NCBI RefSeq assembly: GCF_002835935.1
Contig: NZ_PJCF01000004.1
Coordinates: 310,001-374,000, forward strand
Direction: 5' to 3'
Origin: Paraglaciecola sp. MB-3u-78
Lineage (GTDB): Bacteria; Pseudomonadota; Gammaproteobacteria; Enterobacterales; Alteromonadaceae
Length of the DNA: 64,000 bases
The notes beneath the pieces were generated by a model, which made no database searches, was not told where the DNA came from, and saw nothing but the letters and a program-made list of their open reading frames with translations. How positions within the stretch are numbered: position 1 is the first letter of the stretch; each line of letters begins with the position of its first letter. Below are positions 63,328 to 64,000 of the stretch, piece by piece. Made by a program: the position numbers and the translations under genes.

Positions 63328-64000
63328 GTCTTACTGATGGCGATATGGCGACTATTTGGTTGACGTTACGCCTTGCCACTACTGTCACTATACTATTGCT
63401 GATATTCGCCACTCCCGTTGCCTGGTGGTTGGCCACAACAAAATCTTGGTTTAAGGGCCCTATGAGCGCAATAGTGGCGTTACCTTTAGTACTTCCTCCC
63501 ACAGTGTTAGGTTTTTATTTGTTGTTAGCTATGGGGCCAAACGGTGCAATAGGGCAGTTCACCCAAGCACTCGGACTCGGCACTTTACCTTTTACCTTTT
63601 GGGGGTTAGTGGTGGCGTCTATGGTGTATTCATTGCCTTTTGTGGTGCAGCCTATTCAAAATTCGATAGAAGCTATTGGTAATCGACCTTTAGAAGCGGC
63701 CGCTACTCTTGGGGCAGGTCCTATAGATCGATTTTTTACTGTGGTGTTGCCATTAGCTAAACCAGGTTTTATGACGGCAACCATTCTTGGCTTTGCCCAT
63801 ACGGTAGGTGAGTTTGGCATTGTATTGATGATCGGTGGCAGTATCCCCGGTGAAACCCGCGTGGTATCTGTGCAAATTTACGACCATGTCGAGGCTCTGG
63901 AATATGCTCAAGCTCACGCTTTGTCTGGTGTCATGATTGTCTTTTCGTTTGTGGTGTTGTTAATGCTTTATACTTTTCAGCGCAAGCGTAAAGCGGTAGG
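63324..64000 (+). CDS. modB: Molybdate ABC transporter, permease (partial)
   Basis: The first 225 codons of the inner-membrane permease; the 3' end is cut by the window. It shows the ModB pattern: WLTLRLATTVTILLLIF helix, ALPLVLPPTVLGFYLLLAMG, SLPFVVQPIQNSIEAI, and the ABC-contact EAA loop LEAAATLGAGPIDRFFTVVLPLAKPG (in pieces), then AHTVGEFGIVLMIGGSIPGETRV. ATG overlaps the modA stop. Confidence 0.96.
   Translation, partial: MSLTDGDMATIWLTLRLATTVTILLLIFATPVAWWLATTKSWFKGPMSAIVALPLVLPPTVLGFYLLLAMGPNGAIGQFTQALGLGTLPFTFWGLVVASMVYSLPFVVQPIQNSIEAIGNRPLEAAATLGAGPIDRFFTVVLPLAKPGFMTATILGFAHTVGEFGIVLMIGGSIPGETRVVSVQIYDHVEALEYAQAHALSGVMIVFSFVVLLMLYTFQRKRKAV

Overview
The window comes from a marine gammaproteobacterium of the Alteromonadaceae type (Paraglaciecola, Glaciecola or Alteromonas-like). 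This is inferred from the low-to-middling GC, Q- and N-rich proteins, a Gammaproteobacteria-style polysaccharide utilisation locus built on a TonB receptor without SusD, and the SapC / cupin-like / tryptophan-halogenase cassette often seen beside such receptors. No rRNA, tRNA or CRISPR array was seen.

Layout. 1-3805: an RND efflux pump (truncated by the window edge) and its membrane fusion protein. 4138-13268: a patchwork scarred by mobile DNA. It holds a truncated AbiEii-type nucleotidyltransferase cut by a 114-bp internally deleted IS21 relic, an intact pckA, a dead SAM methyltransferase, a PaiB-like and a GNAT gene, and a MocR regulator split by a complete 2,625-bp IS21-family element with a 6-bp target duplication. 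13284-18451: an LLM oxidoreductase, then homogentisate catabolism (maiA, fahA, hmgA) with a divergent MarR regulator. 18776-22503: a two-gene unit of a PhnD-like binding lipoprotein and a PAS-GGDEF-EAL protein. 22545-24960: decayed IS91, GntR and possibly IS1595 remnants around a small secreted protein. 25440-30455: a 1,671-residue membrane protein with PAS domains, a glutamine-rich coiled coil and an HPt-like end lacking the phospho-accepting histidine.

30589-57987 is the main accessory block, read here as a beta-1,3-glucan (laminarin-type) utilisation locus. It holds two GH3 beta-glucosidases, a GPH-type symporter, two flavin-dependent halogenases with a cupin-like and a SapC protein between them, a TonB-dependent receptor, a lipoprotein with repeated carbohydrate-binding domains (one freshly duplicated), a large glucan phosphorylase-like enzyme, two GH17 enzymes, a sugar-porter MFS and a LytS/LytTR two-component system. 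The lipoprotein and receptor would bind and import oligosaccharides. The GH3, GH17 and phosphorylase proteins show no signal peptides, so final breakdown is probably cytoplasmic. The halogenase/cupin/SapC cassette has no established role.

58329-64000 is mostly housekeeping: an orphan CheD, rhlE with a terminator-like hairpin in its leader, creA, a secreted rhodanese, a 231-bp palindromic MITE-like element, the tail of an ECF sigma factor followed by a small membrane protein, and modA-modB (modB cut by the window end).
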